This document shows, piece by piece, positions 1 through 7,657 of a stretch of DNA of 64,000 nt; the first letter of the stretch is position 1, and every line of letters starts with the position of its first letter. The translations under genes and the position numbers were made by a program. The notes beneath the pieces were generated by a model. The model did no database searches, was not told where the DNA came from, and saw nothing but the letters and a program-made list of their open reading frames with translations. The DNA is from CAVQFD01 sp963724695 (GTDB taxonomy: Bacteria > Acidobacteriota > Vicinamibacteria > Vicinamibacterales > CAVVIG01): the NCBI GenBank assembly GCA_963724695.1, contig CAVRVW010000003.1, forward strand, positions 868,001 to 932,000, read 5' to 3'.

Positions 1-675
1 TACGAGGCCGCCGCGCCGTTCATCGGCATCGCGGTCGTGCTCGACATGCTCGACGGCCGGATCGCGCGGCTCACCGGGACGACCAGCGACTTCGGCGTCC
101 AGTTCGACTCGCTCGCGGACGTCATCTCGTTCGGCATCGCGCCGGCGGTCCTGACGTTCGGATGGGGGCTGGCCCCGCTCGGGCGCTGGGGTTGGGCGGC
201 GGGGTTCCTCTTCGTCACGGCTGCCGCCATGCGCCTCGCACGCTTCAACATCCAGAGCGCGGCCGGCGGCGACAAACGCTACTTTGTCGGCATGCCCAGC
301 CCGGCCGCGGCCGGTGTGCCGGCCGCGACCGTCTTCGCCTATCCCGCGGGCATCGCGGACTACCGCGGCTCCCTCGTCGCGCTCGCCATCGTGCTGGTCC
401 CTGCCGTGCTGATGGTCAGCACGATCCGCTTCCGAAGCTTCAAGACGATCGACCTGCGCTCCCGCCGCCCGTACACCGTGCTCCTGCTCGTGGCCGGCGC
501 GCTGGTGCTGATTGCGACCGAGCCCCGCTGGGTCCTCGTCGCGATGGCCTACACCTACCTCGCCTCCGCTTTTGTCGGGATGGCGCTCACGAGGCTGCGC
601 GCGAAGGACGGCCCGAAGGACGGCGACAAGTCAGAACAGCCGTCCGACTCCTCGCGCACGCCAGCCGCTAGCTGA
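1..675 (+). CDS. pssA: CDP-diacylglycerol--serine O-phosphatidyltransferase, 5'-truncated by window edge
   Basis: Makes phosphatidylserine from CDP-diacylglycerol and L-serine at the inner membrane, the first committed step to phosphatidylethanolamine. The reading frame is open from base 1 and ends at TGA 673-675, leaving 224 residues. The CDP-alcohol phosphotransferase signature is complete: D15-x2-D18-G19-x2-A22-R23-x8-G32-x3-D36-x3-D40, counted from the window edge. Several hydrophobic membrane segments follow, and the C-terminus is a charged, Lys/Asp-rich tail. Only a short N-terminal part should be missing, since the signature normally lies near residue 50-60. The family call is firm; the choice of PssA over PgsA rests on the signature spacing and overall hydrophobic layout, so it is slightly less certain. 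Confidence 0.85.
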   Translation, partial: YEAAAPFIGIAVVLDMLDGRIARLTGTTSDFGVQFDSLADVISFGIAPAVLTFGWGLAPLGRWGWAAGFLFVTAAAMRLARFNIQSAAGGDKRYFVGMPSPAAAGVPAATVFAYPAGIADYRGSLVALAIVLVPAVLMVSTIRFRSFKTIDLRSRRPYTVLLLVAGALVLIATEPRWVLVAMAYTYLASAFVGMALTRLRAKDGPKDGDKSEQPSDSSRTPAAS

Positions 676-676
676 A

Positions 677-717
677 GAAGTTAGAACTTAGAAGTCAGAA
701 CTGCGAAGGACACTGAC
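677..717 (+). repeat. 7-bp word array, family A, copy 1
   Basis: A 41-bp array between pssA and the ADOP gene made of 7-bp units (GAAGTTA, GAACTTA, GAAGTCA, GAACTGC, GAAGGAC) followed by ACTGAC. The last base overlaps the ADOP stop codon. A near copy in the same orientation lies at 3141-3181, on the other side of the ADOP gene, and a third, inverted copy at 51286-51328. Confidence 0.85.
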
Positions 718-3128
718 TACTCGCGGAGCGCGACCATGGGATCGACGCGGGTGGCTCGCCGGGCCGGAAGGAGCGCGGCGCCAAGGCCGGCGGTCATCAG
801 TACCAGCGCGGCGAGGGCGAACGAGGGTACGTCGAACGGGCTGATGTCGTACAGGATGCCGCCGAGCGACCGTGCGAGCGTCACGGCCACGACAAGGCCA
901 GCGGCAATGCCGACGCCGACCATCATCAGGCTGTTGCGCGCCACGAGGCCCACCGTGCGGCCGCTCGTCGCGCCGAGCGCCATCCGCAGTCCGATCTCAC
1001 GCGTGCGCTGGGACACCGAATACGACAAGACGCCGTAGATGCCGAGGGCGGCCAGCAACAACGCGCCGCCAGCAAAAGCCGTCAGGAGCGCCGTGCTGAG
1101 GCGTGGGAGGAAGACGGCCCGCGCCAGTATCTGATCCATCGTGCTCAGATCGTAGATAGGCTGCTCGGCGTCCACGGCCCTGACGGCGCGGCGAATGTCG
1201 CCGGCAAACGCCAGGGGATCTCCTTCGGTTCTCGCGACGATGGACATGCCCGCGGCCGGGCTCTGGCGCAGGGGCAGGTAGACCTGTTTCTTCGCCTCGC
1301 TGGCGAGGCCCTGGTTCCGCACGTCAGCCACGACCCCCACGACGACGCTTCTGCCGTGCGGGTTCACGATGGTCTGGCCAATCGGGCTCCGATCGGGGAA
1401 GTACCGACGCGCCATCGTCTGGTTGATCACACTGGTGCGTTGCGTGCCCTGGCCGTCGGTATCGCGCGGGTCCAGGAACCGCCCCTCGAGAAGCGAAATC
1501 TTCATCGTTTCGAAGTAGCCGGGTGCGACGATGCGGACATCGGCGAGCGGATCCTCTGTCGGTGGAGGCTGCCGGCCCTCGACCGTGAACGGCAGAGCGG
1601 AGGCGGCGCCCACCTCGTTCATGGGCAGCGCCGAGACCGCCGACGCAGCCGAGACTCCTGGCGCGCTCCGCAAGCGGGTGAGGACATCCTCGTAGAACTG
1701 CACGAGGCGGTGCCGCTCGCGATACTTCGCCGTGGGAAGGAAGATCTGCGCGGCCACGAGGTTGTTTGGCTCGAAGCCGGGGTCAACTCGGAGGAGCCTC
1801 GCAAAGCTTCGCGTCATCAGGCCGGCGCCCACGAGGAGCACGAGCGCAAGCGCGACCTCGACGATGACCAGGCCGTTCAGCACACGCCGAGCACCCGAGC
1901 TGCTCGTCGTGCCTGCCGATTCGCTCAAGCTTCCGCGCAGGTCCGTGCGCGACGCGTGCAGGGCCGGCAACAGGCCGAAGGCGATGGCGACGCCAATCGA
2001 CACGGCCGTGGTGAACAGAAGCACGCCGCCGTCGAGCTGGACCTGACCCAGGCGAGGCAGCCGCGCTTCGGGCAGGGTCGCCAGGAGCCGGAGGCCGAAC
2101 ACCGCGGTGATGAGCCCCAGCGCTCCGCCGGCGCCAGAGAGCAGCAGGCTCTCGGCAAGAATCGGCCGAGCAACTTCCCAGCGACTCGCTCCGAGCGCCG
2201 CCCTGACGGCGATCTCTCGCCGGCGGCTGGACAGGCGGGCCAGAAGCAGGTTGGCCATGTTGGCGCAGACGATCAGCAGGAGGAAGCCGACGGCGCCCAT
2301 CAACATCATGAGTGCTGGTCGAGATGCGGCGACCAGCTGCTCGTGCGCGGGAACGACCCTGGCGCCCCAGCCGTCGTTGCTGCTCTTGTATTCGGCCGCG
2401 ATGCGGCTCGCCAGCAAGGACAGTTCCTCCTGCGCCCGACCGGCGGTGGCAGACCGCGCGACCCGGCCGACCACCATCAGCGAACGCGCGCGGCGTGATT
2501 GACCGTGGAGATCCTTGGGATCGAACGCCAACGGCGTCCACACCTGGACGTTGGTGCTCGTCGGGAACTCGAACCCCGGCGGCATGACGCCGAGAACTGT
2601 GTAGGCTTGCGAATCCAGCTGGATCGACGAGCCGACGATGTCTGACTTCGCTCCGAGCACACGCTGCCAGAAGGCGTGGCTGAGGACGACGACGCGATCG
2701 GCGCCGACGACGGCTTCTTCCGCGGTGAACGTGCGTCCGAGCCGTGCGCCGGCCTTGAGGACCGCAAACAGGCCCGGTGTGGCGCGGGCGCCCGACACAC
2801 TGAGTGGCTCGCCGCCTCCCGCGTACGCGAAGTCGACGGTTCTGTACGCCGCCAGCGCTTCGAGGCTGTGCAGTTCCTTCTGCCAGTCCTCGAACGTTGG
2901 GACCGCCACGCGCTCGATGTTTCCCTCCGGGTTGACCTCCCAGAGGACGACAATCCGCTCGGGATCTTCGTAAGGTAGGGGGTTGAGGACCACCGCCCGG
3001 ATGACGCTGAAGATGGCGGTGTTGGCCCCGATGCCCAGCGTAAGGGTCAGGAGCGCGATCGCGACAAACGTCGGCTGCCGGCGCAGGCCGCGGACCGCGT
3101 AACGGAACGCCGAAATCCAGTCAGCCAT
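717..3128 (-). CDS. Orphan MacB/FtsX-type permease (ADOP family)
   Basis: An 803-residue inner-membrane protein with the ADOP layout: N-terminal transmembrane helix (about residues 20-45, after ALRRQ-like charged start), a large periplasmic MacB-core domain, an FtsX four-helix block (about 270-390, with the RRREIAVRAALGA motif) and a second FtsX block (about 685-800, with REIGLRMALGA). No ATP-binding subunit is adjacent, which is typical of these acidobacterial duplicated orphan permeases. Their substrate is unknown; MacB relatives drive periplasmic mechanotransmission or export. The ATG start follows a 60-base leader that contains a 7-bp word array and, further up, TATAAT on this strand. The gene is intact and is bracketed by two direct copies of that array. 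Confidence 0.85.
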   Translation of the reverse strand: MADWISAFRYAVRGLRRQPTFVAIALLTLTLGIGANTAIFSVIRAVVLNPLPYEDPERIVVLWEVNPEGNIERVAVPTFEDWQKELHSLEALAAYRTVDFAYAGGGEPLSVSGARATPGLFAVLKAGARLGRTFTAEEAVVGADRVVVLSHAFWQRVLGAKSDIVGSSIQLDSQAYTVLGVMPPGFEFPTSTNVQVWTPLAFDPKDLHGQSRRARSLMVVGRVARSATAGRAQEELSLLASRIAAEYKSSNDGWGARVVPAHEQLVAASRPALMMLMGAVGFLLLIVCANMANLLLARLSSRRREIAVRAALGASRWEVARPILAESLLLSGAGGALGLITAVFGLRLLATLPEARLPRLGQVQLDGGVLLFTTAVSIGVAIAFGLLPALHASRTDLRGSLSESAGTTSSSGARRVLNGLVIVEVALALVLLVGAGLMTRSFARLLRVDPGFEPNNLVAAQIFLPTAKYRERHRLVQFYEDVLTRLRSAPGVSAASAVSALPMNEVGAASALPFTVEGRQPPPTEDPLADVRIVAPGYFETMKISLLEGRFLDPRDTDGQGTQRTSVINQTMARRYFPDRSPIGQTIVNPHGRSVVVGVVADVRNQGLASEAKKQVYLPLRQSPAAGMSIVARTEGDPLAFAGDIRRAVRAVDAEQPIYDLSTMDQILARAVFLPRLSTALLTAFAGGALLLAALGIYGVLSYSVSQRTREIGLRMALGATSGRTVGLVARNSLMMVGVGIAAGLVVAVTLARSLGGILYDISPFDVPSFALAALVLMTAGLGAALLPARRATRVDPMVALRE

Positions 3129-3140
3129 TCGCCCTCACGG

Positions 3141-3181
3141 GAAGTTAGAACTTAGAACCGAGAAGTAAGAAGGACACTGAC
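3141..3181 (+). repeat. 7-bp word array, family A, copy 2
   Basis: 41 bp, same length and orientation as the copy at 677-717; the first 17 and last 12 bases are identical to it and the middle differs. Units are GAAGTTA, GAACTTA, GAACCGA, GAAGTAA, GAAGGAC, then ACTGAC. It lies in the 5' leader of the ADOP gene. Confidence 0.85.
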
Positions 3182-3188
3182 AGGCGGC

Positions 3189-3194
3189 ATTATA
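3189..3194 (-). promoter_or_regulatory. Candidate -10 box of the ADOP gene
   Basis: A perfect TATAAT on the minus strand, 60 bases upstream of the ADOP start codon. No convincing -35 hexamer lies at the usual spacing, so this is only a candidate. Confidence 0.3.
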
Positions 3195-3338
3195 GGCTCG
3201 CGACTGCGGATCGAGACGTGAAACGCCGGGCGGTGCGGCGGCTACTTCTCCAGGATGCGCAGCTGGTTCGCGAGCTCACGGACCGTCACGGCGCAAGCAT
3301 CCTAGCATCGGCGATTGGGAGCGCGGGCTACAACTTGT

Positions 3339-3385
3339 CTGGTAGGTCGGGTGGGTCTGGTCGGTCAGGTCGGCCGGCCGGTCGG
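3339..3385 (+). repeat. Degenerate GGTCGG-type short repeat
   Basis: A run of loosely periodic GGTNGGTC-like words covering the end of the Uma2 gene and the bases beyond it. It supplies the last few codons (FPTGRPT). The rest of the 3195-3338 gap holds no gene that I can support. Confidence 0.5.
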
Positions 3386-3940
3386 GAACAGCGCGCTGAG
3401 GGGCGCTTCGAATCCCGGGAGGAGCGGGCTGGTCACGACACCGTCTCCCTCTCGCGTGACGGTGCCAACAGCCTTCAATTGGTCACCATGGCGGCGGTGA
3501 ACAGTCACGGCCTCCAGATCCGGGTCGATTACCCAGTACTCGCGCACGCCGACGCGTTCGTACAGGTCTCGCTTGATCCCGATGTCGCGGCGCGACGTAC
3601 CCGGCGAAAGAATTTCCACCACGAGATCGGGTGCTCCTTGCAGACTCTTCTCTGTCAGGAGGGACGCGCGCTCGTTGGAGAGATACACCAGGTCGGGCTC
3701 GACGACGTCGTACCTGGACAGCACGACGTCGAACGGGGCGGAGAAGACCTCGCCGACGGGCTGGGCCTTCAGGAACTGCACCAGCAAGTACAACAGTTCC
3801 CGCGAGATGCGCTGATGTTTCGTGACGGGCGACGGCGCCACGTAGTGCTCCCCGTCGATGATCTCGTGTCGGAAATTGTCGTCGGGCAGGGCGGCGAGGT
3901 CGTCGTAGGTGAGCTTCGAATGGCCCGTCTCCACCTGCAT
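3365..3940 (-). CDS. Uma2 family restriction-endonuclease-fold protein
   Basis: 191 residues of the Uma2/DUF820 family, which has a PD-(D/E)xK nuclease fold and unknown biological role. The recognisable pieces are KLTYDDLAALPDD near the N-terminus, EPDLVYLSN (about 81-89), PDLVVEILSPGTSRRD (about 104-119) and REYWVIDP (about 133-140). The start is uncertain: ATG 3940 is immediately preceded by AAAGGAG, too close for use, so a GTG two codons inside (6 bases after that motif) or ATG codons at 3970 or 3982 are alternatives. The frame stays open far upstream over the antisense of the next gene, but that extension is a GC-rich artefact. The C-terminal codons run into a short repeat. Confidence 0.8.
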   Translation of the reverse strand: MQVETGHSKLTYDDLAALPDDNFRHEIIDGEHYVAPSPVTKHQRISRELLYLLVQFLKAQPVGEVFSAPFDVVLSRYDVVEPDLVYLSNERASLLTEKSLQGAPDLVVEILSPGTSRRDIGIKRDLYERVGVREYWVIDPDLEAVTVHRRHGDQLKAVGTVTREGDGVVTSPLLPGFEAPLSALFPTGRPT

Positions 3941-4024
3941 CTCCTTTCCCCGGAGCACGGATTGTACCATCGTCACTCGCATCGATCCGCGGGCTGGGAG
4001 TCGGCCTTTCGGAGCGAATCCCTG

Positions 4025-4087
4025 GAGCCCGAAGCCCGGAGCCCGAAGCCTGTAGCCAGGAGCCCGCAGCCCGTTGTCTGTCGCCCG
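4025..4087 (+). repeat. 7-bp word array, family C (GAGCCCG/AAGCCCG)
   Basis: Nine consecutive 7-bp units: GAGCCCG, AAGCCCG, GAGCCCG, AAGCCTG, TAGCCAG, GAGCCCG, CAGCCCG, TTGTCTG, TCGCCCG. It lies between the divergent Uma2 and molybdenum hydroxylase genes. Related words occur at 29808-29835, 34730-34788, 43589-43670 and 46622-46752. Confidence 0.85.
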
Positions 4088-4168
4088 TTGTAAATGCTCG
4101 CGTTTCGCCGTATCGTTGCCCCTTGGGGCCCCTGAGGCTCCTGCGGCAGGCACCTGGCTGAGGAGGGC

Positions 4169-6652
4169 ATGACGATGGCTGGCACAAAGCTCGTCGGGCA
4201 GAACTACACGACCCCGGACCTGGTCGCGAAGGTCACCGGGAAGGCGAAGTACTCCGAGGACTTCAAGGTCGAGGGGATGCTCTTCGCCAAGCTGTTGTGC
4301 AGCCCGATGCCGCACGCGCGCGTCGCCAGGCTCGACACGAGCGCCGCCCTGGCCATGCCTGGCGTGAAGGCGATTCTCACCGCCGACGACCTGCCGGCCC
4401 CGTCGGACATCGTCACGGACCTCGGTCAGACGATTCGCGCGAACCCGAAGGGAGAACGCGCGCTCACCAACGAACCGCTGTACGCAGGTGAACCGATCCT
4501 CGCCGTTGCCGCCGTTGACGAGGAGACCGCGGCCGAGGCCATCGAGCGCATCGTGATCGAGTACGAGCCGCTTCCGCACGTCGTCGATCCGCTGGTCAGC
4601 CTGCGCCCCGGCGGACCGAATGCGCGCGTCGAAGGCAACTACTGGGGCCGCCCCGCGACGGAACCCGGGCAGCCGCCGGCCCCGGTTGAGGTGATGGATC
4701 TCAAGTGGACCGACGCTGACTTCGCCGACTATGCGGAGGGCAAGCTGCCGATGGGCAAGACGCCGGACGAGTGGACGTTCGGCGACCTCGACGCCGGCTT
4801 CAAGAGCGCCGCGCTCGTGCTCGACGAGACCTTCGTGACGCCGAATACCAGCCACCAGACGCTCGAGCCGCGGACGGCCATGGCGTACTGGCAGAACGGC
4901 AAGCTGTACCTGCACGCCGGCACGCAGAGCACCGTGCAGACCGTCGCCTCCATCGCGCGCTGGATGCGGATGGAAGCGAAGGACATCGTTTTCATCAGCG
5001 AGTACACCGGTGGCGGCTTCGGCAGCAAGGCGACGGGCACCATCAACGTGATGATTCCGGCGCTCCTCTCGAAGAAGGCGAACGCGCCGGTGATGCACCG
5101 CATCACCCGCGACGAGGAGCACGCGATCGGAGGGGCACGCCCGAGCCTGCACGGCCGCGCGAAGGTCGGCTTCGACAAGCAGGGCCGCATCACGGCTCTC
5201 GACTTGTTCGTCGTTGGCGACAACGGACCCTACGAGCAGAACGGCGATGCAGGCCAGGCCGGCCGCATCGTCTCGCTCATGTATATGCCGCCCGCCATGC
5301 GCTGGCGCGGGGTGGCCATCCTGACCAACACGCCGCCGCGCCGCGCCCAGAGCCAGCCGGGTGGCATGCAGGGGATCACGATCATCGAGCCGCTCCTGGC
5401 GAAGGCGGCCAGGCAGCTTGGCATCGATCAGGTGGCCATCCGCCGGATCAATGCGCCCGAGGGCAAAGCGAAGTTCGGGCCGCCCAATGCACGCGGCCAG
5501 CAAGGCTACGCCACGAGCGCGTTCATCAAGGAGGCGCTCGACAAGGGCGCGCGGGACTTCAACTGGACCGAGCGCGCAGCCCGCAGCGGCAAGCGGCAGG
5601 GCACCAAGGTGCGCGGCGCCGGTGTGGCGGTCAGCACGTTTGTGGCCGGATCGACCGGGTTCGATGGACTGTTCGTCATCCAACCCGATGGCCGGCTGCG
5701 GATGCACACCGGCATTGGCAACCTCGGTACCGAGGCGTTCAGCGACGTGCACCGCGTCGTGGCTGAGATGCTGGACGTGCCGTGGGACAAGGTCGACATC
5801 GTCTGGGGCAACTCGAGCCAGCACCTGCCGTGGAGCTGTGTGTCCGGGGGCAGCCAGACGATCCATGCGCACACGCGCGCCGCGCATGCCGCGGCGACCG
5901 ATGCCATCAAGAAGATCCAGGAGATCGCGGCGAGGACGCTCGGCGGGCGGGCGGACCAGTACTCCCTGTCCAACGAGCGGGTGTCGGGAGGTGGACGCAG
6001 CATGAGCCTCGCCGACGTCGCGAAGAAGGCGATCGAGCTCGGCGGCAAGTACGACGGTCATGACGTGCCCGAAGGGATCAACGCCGTGACCAAGGTGGCC
6101 GTGGCTGGCCTTGCGGGCCAGGGCCTGATGGGTGTGGCGCGCGACACGTATCCGCGCGATGGGGCGACCTTCTCCTTCGTGGCAGGCTTCGCCGAGGTGG
6201 AGATCGACGTCGAGACCGGCGCGTATCAACTGCTGGACTACATGGCCGTTGCAGACGTCGGCACCGTGATTCATCCCAGGGCGCTTGGCGGGCAGGTGCT
6301 CGGGCGCTCCATCCTGGGCATGGGCCATGCCCTCGCACAGAAGTGGGTGTACGACCAGCACTACGGCGTGCCGCTCGCCACGCGCTTCTATCAGAACCGA
6401 CCGCCAACGATTCTCGATGTGCCGGTCAACATGAAATGGTCGGCGGTCGGCATCCCGGACCCTGAGACGCCGGTCGGGGCGCGCGGCATCGGCGAACCGC
6501 CGGTGGCCGCGGGCTGCTGCGCCATCCTGAACGCGATTTCCGCCGCGCTTGGCGACGAGATCTTCCGGCGGGCGCCCGTCAACGCTGACACGATTCTGAC
6601 CTCGCTCGAGAACGGCAAGCCCGTGCTCGAGGGGCTCACGGCCCATATCTGA
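4169..6652 (+). CDS. Xanthine dehydrogenase-family molybdopterin-binding subunit (aldehyde/xanthine hydroxylase large subunit)
   Basis: 827 residues, the full length of the molybdenum-cofactor subunit of the xanthine oxidase family, which hydroxylates purines, aldehydes or N-heterocycles. An N-terminal alpha/beta hammerhead domain (GKAKYSEDF start, about residues 15-130) is followed by the two-part cofactor domain. GGGFGSK (about residue 283) is the family's cofactor-contact loop, and GARGIGEPP (about 770) carries the conserved catalytic Glu. ATG 4169 is preceded by GAGGAGG at good spacing. No [2Fe-2S] or FAD subunit lies on either side, so partners must be encoded elsewhere or the protein belongs to the single-chain branch. 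No Tat or Sec signal is visible. Substrate cannot be told from sequence. Confidence 0.88.
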   Translation: MTMAGTKLVGQNYTTPDLVAKVTGKAKYSEDFKVEGMLFAKLLCSPMPHARVARLDTSAALAMPGVKAILTADDLPAPSDIVTDLGQTIRANPKGERALTNEPLYAGEPILAVAAVDEETAAEAIERIVIEYEPLPHVVDPLVSLRPGGPNARVEGNYWGRPATEPGQPPAPVEVMDLKWTDADFADYAEGKLPMGKTPDEWTFGDLDAGFKSAALVLDETFVTPNTSHQTLEPRTAMAYWQNGKLYLHAGTQSTVQTVASIARWMRMEAKDIVFISEYTGGGFGSKATGTINVMIPALLSKKANAPVMHRITRDEEHAIGGARPSLHGRAKVGFDKQGRITALDLFVVGDNGPYEQNGDAGQAGRIVSLMYMPPAMRWRGVAILTNTPPRRAQSQPGGMQGITIIEPLLAKAARQLGIDQVAIRRINAPEGKAKFGPPNARGQQGYATSAFIKEALDKGARDFNWTERAARSGKRQGTKVRGAGVAVSTFVAGSTGFDGLFVIQPDGRLRMHTGIGNLGTEAFSDVHRVVAEMLDVPWDKVDIVWGNSSQHLPWSCVSGGSQTIHAHTRAAHAAATDAIKKIQEIAARTLGGRADQYSLSNERVSGGGRSMSLADVAKKAIELGGKYDGHDVPEGINAVTKVAVAGLAGQGLMGVARDTYPRDGATFSFVAGFAEVEIDVETGAYQLLDYMAVADVGTVIHPRALGGQVLGRSILGMGHALAQKWVYDQHYGVPLATRFYQNRPPTILDVPVNMKWSAVGIPDPETPVGARGIGEPPVAAGCCAILNAISAALGDEIFRRAPVNADTILTSLENGKPVLEGLTAHI

Positions 6653-6720
6653 ATTGGGTAATTGGGTGATTGGGTGATTGGGTGATTGAGTAATCGGTGA
6701 ATCGGGTAATTGGGGGATTG
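6653..6720 (+). repeat. 8-bp word array, family B (ATTGGGTG)
   Basis: Eight and a half exactly phased 8-bp units directly after the stop codon of the molybdenum hydroxylase gene: ATTGGGTA, three ATTGGGTG, ATTGAGTA, ATCGGTGA, ATCGGGTA, ATTGGGGG, ATTG. The annotated start of the next gene lies inside the array. Confidence 0.9.
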
Positions 6721-7176
6721 CTCAGCGCACGGGGTCGGCGTCTGAGGGTTGGGCTCCTGTCGTGCGTTGTGGTACCGGCCCTGGTCGGTGGGTGCCGGGC
6801 CGAACCGGCACCGGCGTCAGCTGCGCCGGCGTCCAGCGCCGCCGATAAAATTGTCTGGGCGCGGCTCGGCGAGTGGTCGGGCCAGAAGAGCCTGCAGACC
6901 GAGTCGTTCACGAGCGACACGGGAGCATTCCGGATCACCTGGGACACGCACGCCGGTCAATCGCCCGGCGAGGGCGCCTTCCTGCTGACGCTCCATAGCG
7001 CCATCAGCGGAAGGCCGCTCCAGGTCGCGGTCGATCACCGTGGCCCGGGTGGCGGCACGGCCTACCTCAACGACGACCCCCGCGTCTTCTTCGCCGTCGT
7101 CGAGGCCTCGAACATCAAGTGGTCGTTCACCGTCGACGAGGCGGTCGCCACCCGCACTCTTTCGCAGCGACCCTGA
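6697..7176 (+). CDS. Small lipoprotein of unknown function
   Basis: Up to 159 residues. A basic n-region (RGRRLR) and hydrophobic stretch end in a lipobox, ALVGGC, so the protein should be lipidated and exported. An Ala/Pro-rich linker follows, then a compact beta-rich domain of about 110 residues with no family I recognise (a KIVWARLGEWSG start, a GTAYLNDDPRVFF segment). The GTG start at 6697 falls within the 8-bp array, so the first eight residues are repeat-encoded; TTG 6718, just outside, is a plausible alternative. It is the last gene before the STAS signalling pair. Confidence 0.6.
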   Translation: MNRVIGGLLSARGRRLRVGLLSCVVVPALVGGCRAEPAPASAAPASSAADKIVWARLGEWSGQKSLQTESFTSDTGAFRITWDTHAGQSPGEGAFLLTLHSAISGRPLQVAVDHRGPGGGTAYLNDDPRVFFAVVEASNIKWSFTVDEAVATRTLSQRP

Positions 7177-7220
7177 TCGCCCGGAGCGGCCTTCCCGATG
7201 CCCTGTCTCGCGCCCCGAGC

Positions 7221-7226
7221 TATAAT
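7221..7226 (+). promoter_or_regulatory. Candidate -10 box upstream of the STAS gene
   Basis: A perfect TATAAT 80 bases before the STAS start codon in a 130-bp gap. No good -35 box is visible at 16-18 bp, so weight is low. Confidence 0.3.
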
Positions 7227-7306
7227 CCGCGCCGTCCGAGTCCTGCCGAAGCCTGGAGCCTGTTCGGGCAGAACGACAGCGAACTCACCCTAGCGGAGGA
7301 GTCCAC

Positions 7307-7657
7307 ATGCAGCTCGAGGAGCGTAAGGTTGGTGACGTCACCGTCATCGTTGTCAGCGGCGACATCACCCAGCACAAGGGCGGCGACCTGGTACTGAAGA
7401 ACAAGGTCCGCGACGTGCTCCAGCAAGGGCGCAAGAAGCTGATCCTCGATCTGGGGGGCGTCTCGTACGTCGACAGCGCCGGGCTCGGCGAGATGGTGCA
7501 GGCGTACGCGACGGCGAAGAAGGAGGGCGGCATGCTCAAGCTCGTTGCGGTGACGACGCGGCTCAAGGATTTGCTCACGATCACCAAGCTCGTCACGGTA
7601 TTCGACTCGTACGACAGCCAGGCCGACGCCGTGGCCAGCTTCACCACGCCGGCCTGA
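7307..7657 (+). CDS. STAS-domain anti-anti-sigma factor (SpoIIAA/RsbV-like)
   Basis: 116 residues forming one STAS domain. The conserved segment VSYVDSAGLGEM contains Asp56-Ser57; Ser57 is the expected phosphorylation site. In the known partner-switching scheme the unphosphorylated form binds an RsbW-type anti-sigma kinase and releases a sigma factor. TAGCGGAGGAG-like ribosome binding bases precede ATG 7307. Its stop codon overlaps the ATG of the downstream SpoIIE-type phosphatase (TGATG), so the two are translationally coupled, and that phosphatase is the likely enzyme that reactivates this protein. No RsbW kinase or sigma gene is in the window. Confidence 0.88.
   Translation: MQLEERKVGDVTVIVVSGDITQHKGGDLVLKNKVRDVLQQGRKKLILDLGGVSYVDSAGLGEMVQAYATAKKEGGMLKLVAVTTRLKDLLTITKLVTVFDSYDSQADAVASFTTPA

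Noticed and set aside
677..717. CRISPR repeat or attachment site
   Set aside because: Units are 7 bp and contiguous, with no spacers, no cas genes and no adjacent integrase; XerC at 54261-55180 is a housekeeping recombinase far away.
3245..3300. Tiny minus-strand frame encoding a peptide ending VRELANQLRILEK
   Set aside because: It is only about 15 codons after a GTG and is closed by stops; this is not enough to call a gene or a remnant.
3365..6646. A 1093-codon open frame on the minus strand running from the Uma2 gene through the antisense of the molybdenum hydroxylase
   Set aside because: Only the last 191 codons match a family. The rest is antisense to a gene with clear motifs and reads as Arg/His/Ala-rich low-information sequence, as expected in GC-rich DNA.
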